Shown: piece after piece, positions 5,645-5,707 of the stretch
Position numbering within the stretch: position 1 is the stretch's first letter
How the letters are laid out: each line of letters begins with the position of its first letter
Source: JAXFQS01 sp034178815
GTDB lineage: Bacteria; Verrucomicrobiota; Kiritimatiellia; RFP12; DVOR01
NCBI GenBank assembly: GCA_034178815.1
Contig: JAXFQS010000122.1
Span: 1-5,707 of the forward strand
DNA: 5,707 nucleotides
Direction of reading: 5' to 3'
Position numbers and translations under genes: made by a program
Notes under the pieces: model-generated
Database searches by the model: none
The model's input: only the letters and a program-made list of their open reading frames with translations
What the model was told of the DNA's origin: nothing

Positions 5645-5707
5645 GCCCGCACACCTCCCCCCCGCACAAAACCATCAAACATTCCCATCCCCAACCGCCC
5701 GCAACCC
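5645..5707 (+). other. C-rich, G-poor non-coding tail after the last gene
   Basis: The 63 nt after the mutarotase stop contain only four G and are dominated by C and A, including a run of seven C around 5655. No inverted repeat followed by T residues is visible, so no intrinsic terminator is present before the window ends. Unstructured C-rich, G-poor RNA is the kind of sequence that the Rho factor binds, so a Rho-dependent end of the operon is possible, but nothing here proves it. Confidence 0.35.

Overview
The window is a C-rich, gene-dense piece of a bacterial chromosome. All seven supported genes lie on the + strand. The set is two tandem CNNM/CorC-type membrane proteins, a LolA-like periplasmic protein, a small BamE-like lipoprotein and a hexose-6-phosphate mutarotase, together with unrecognised membrane and cytosolic proteins. 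Signal peptides, a lipobox and outer-membrane-type lipoprotein factors indicate a diderm bacterium. The composition and type of gene neighbourhood would fit the Verrucomicrobiota/PVC group, but this is an impression from memory and not a phylogenetic result.

Layout. Positions 1-94 hold no assignable gene. A 134-residue protein of unknown function (95-499) is followed by an 87-nt gap that could hold a weak promoter. From 587 the genes are packed tightly: a two-helix membrane protein (587-1273), a secreted LolA-like protein (1286-2038), a full-length CNNM/CorC protein with DUF21, CBS pair and CorC_HlyC domains (2031-3356), a shorter divergent CNNM paralogue without the CorC_HlyC domain (3356-4363), a lipoprotein (4360-4791) and an aldose-1-epimerase-fold mutarotase (4793-5644). 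The junctions from 1273 onward are +12 nt, 8-nt overlap, 1-nt overlap, 4-nt overlap and +1 nt, which is the signature of one polycistronic, translationally coupled unit. The last 63 nt are non-coding and almost free of G.

How the genes may work together. Five of the six tightly packed products are membrane, periplasmic or lipid-anchored proteins. The unit therefore looks like an envelope/cation-homeostasis operon with a sugar-phosphate housekeeping enzyme at its end. The two CNNM proteins are candidates for Mg2+ (or other divalent cation) export and may act as a pair. The LolA-like protein and the lipoprotein suggest a link to outer-membrane lipid or lipoprotein handling. No direct functional link to the mutarotase is visible.

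The most unusual signal is compositional. The coding strand is strongly C-over-G up to about 2940, switches to G-over-C with T/G-ending codons from about 2970 to 4560, and returns to C-over-G after about 4570. Both switch points lie inside intact reading frames. I see no mobile element, CRISPR array, RNA gene or defence system, and no convincing previously undescribed system.
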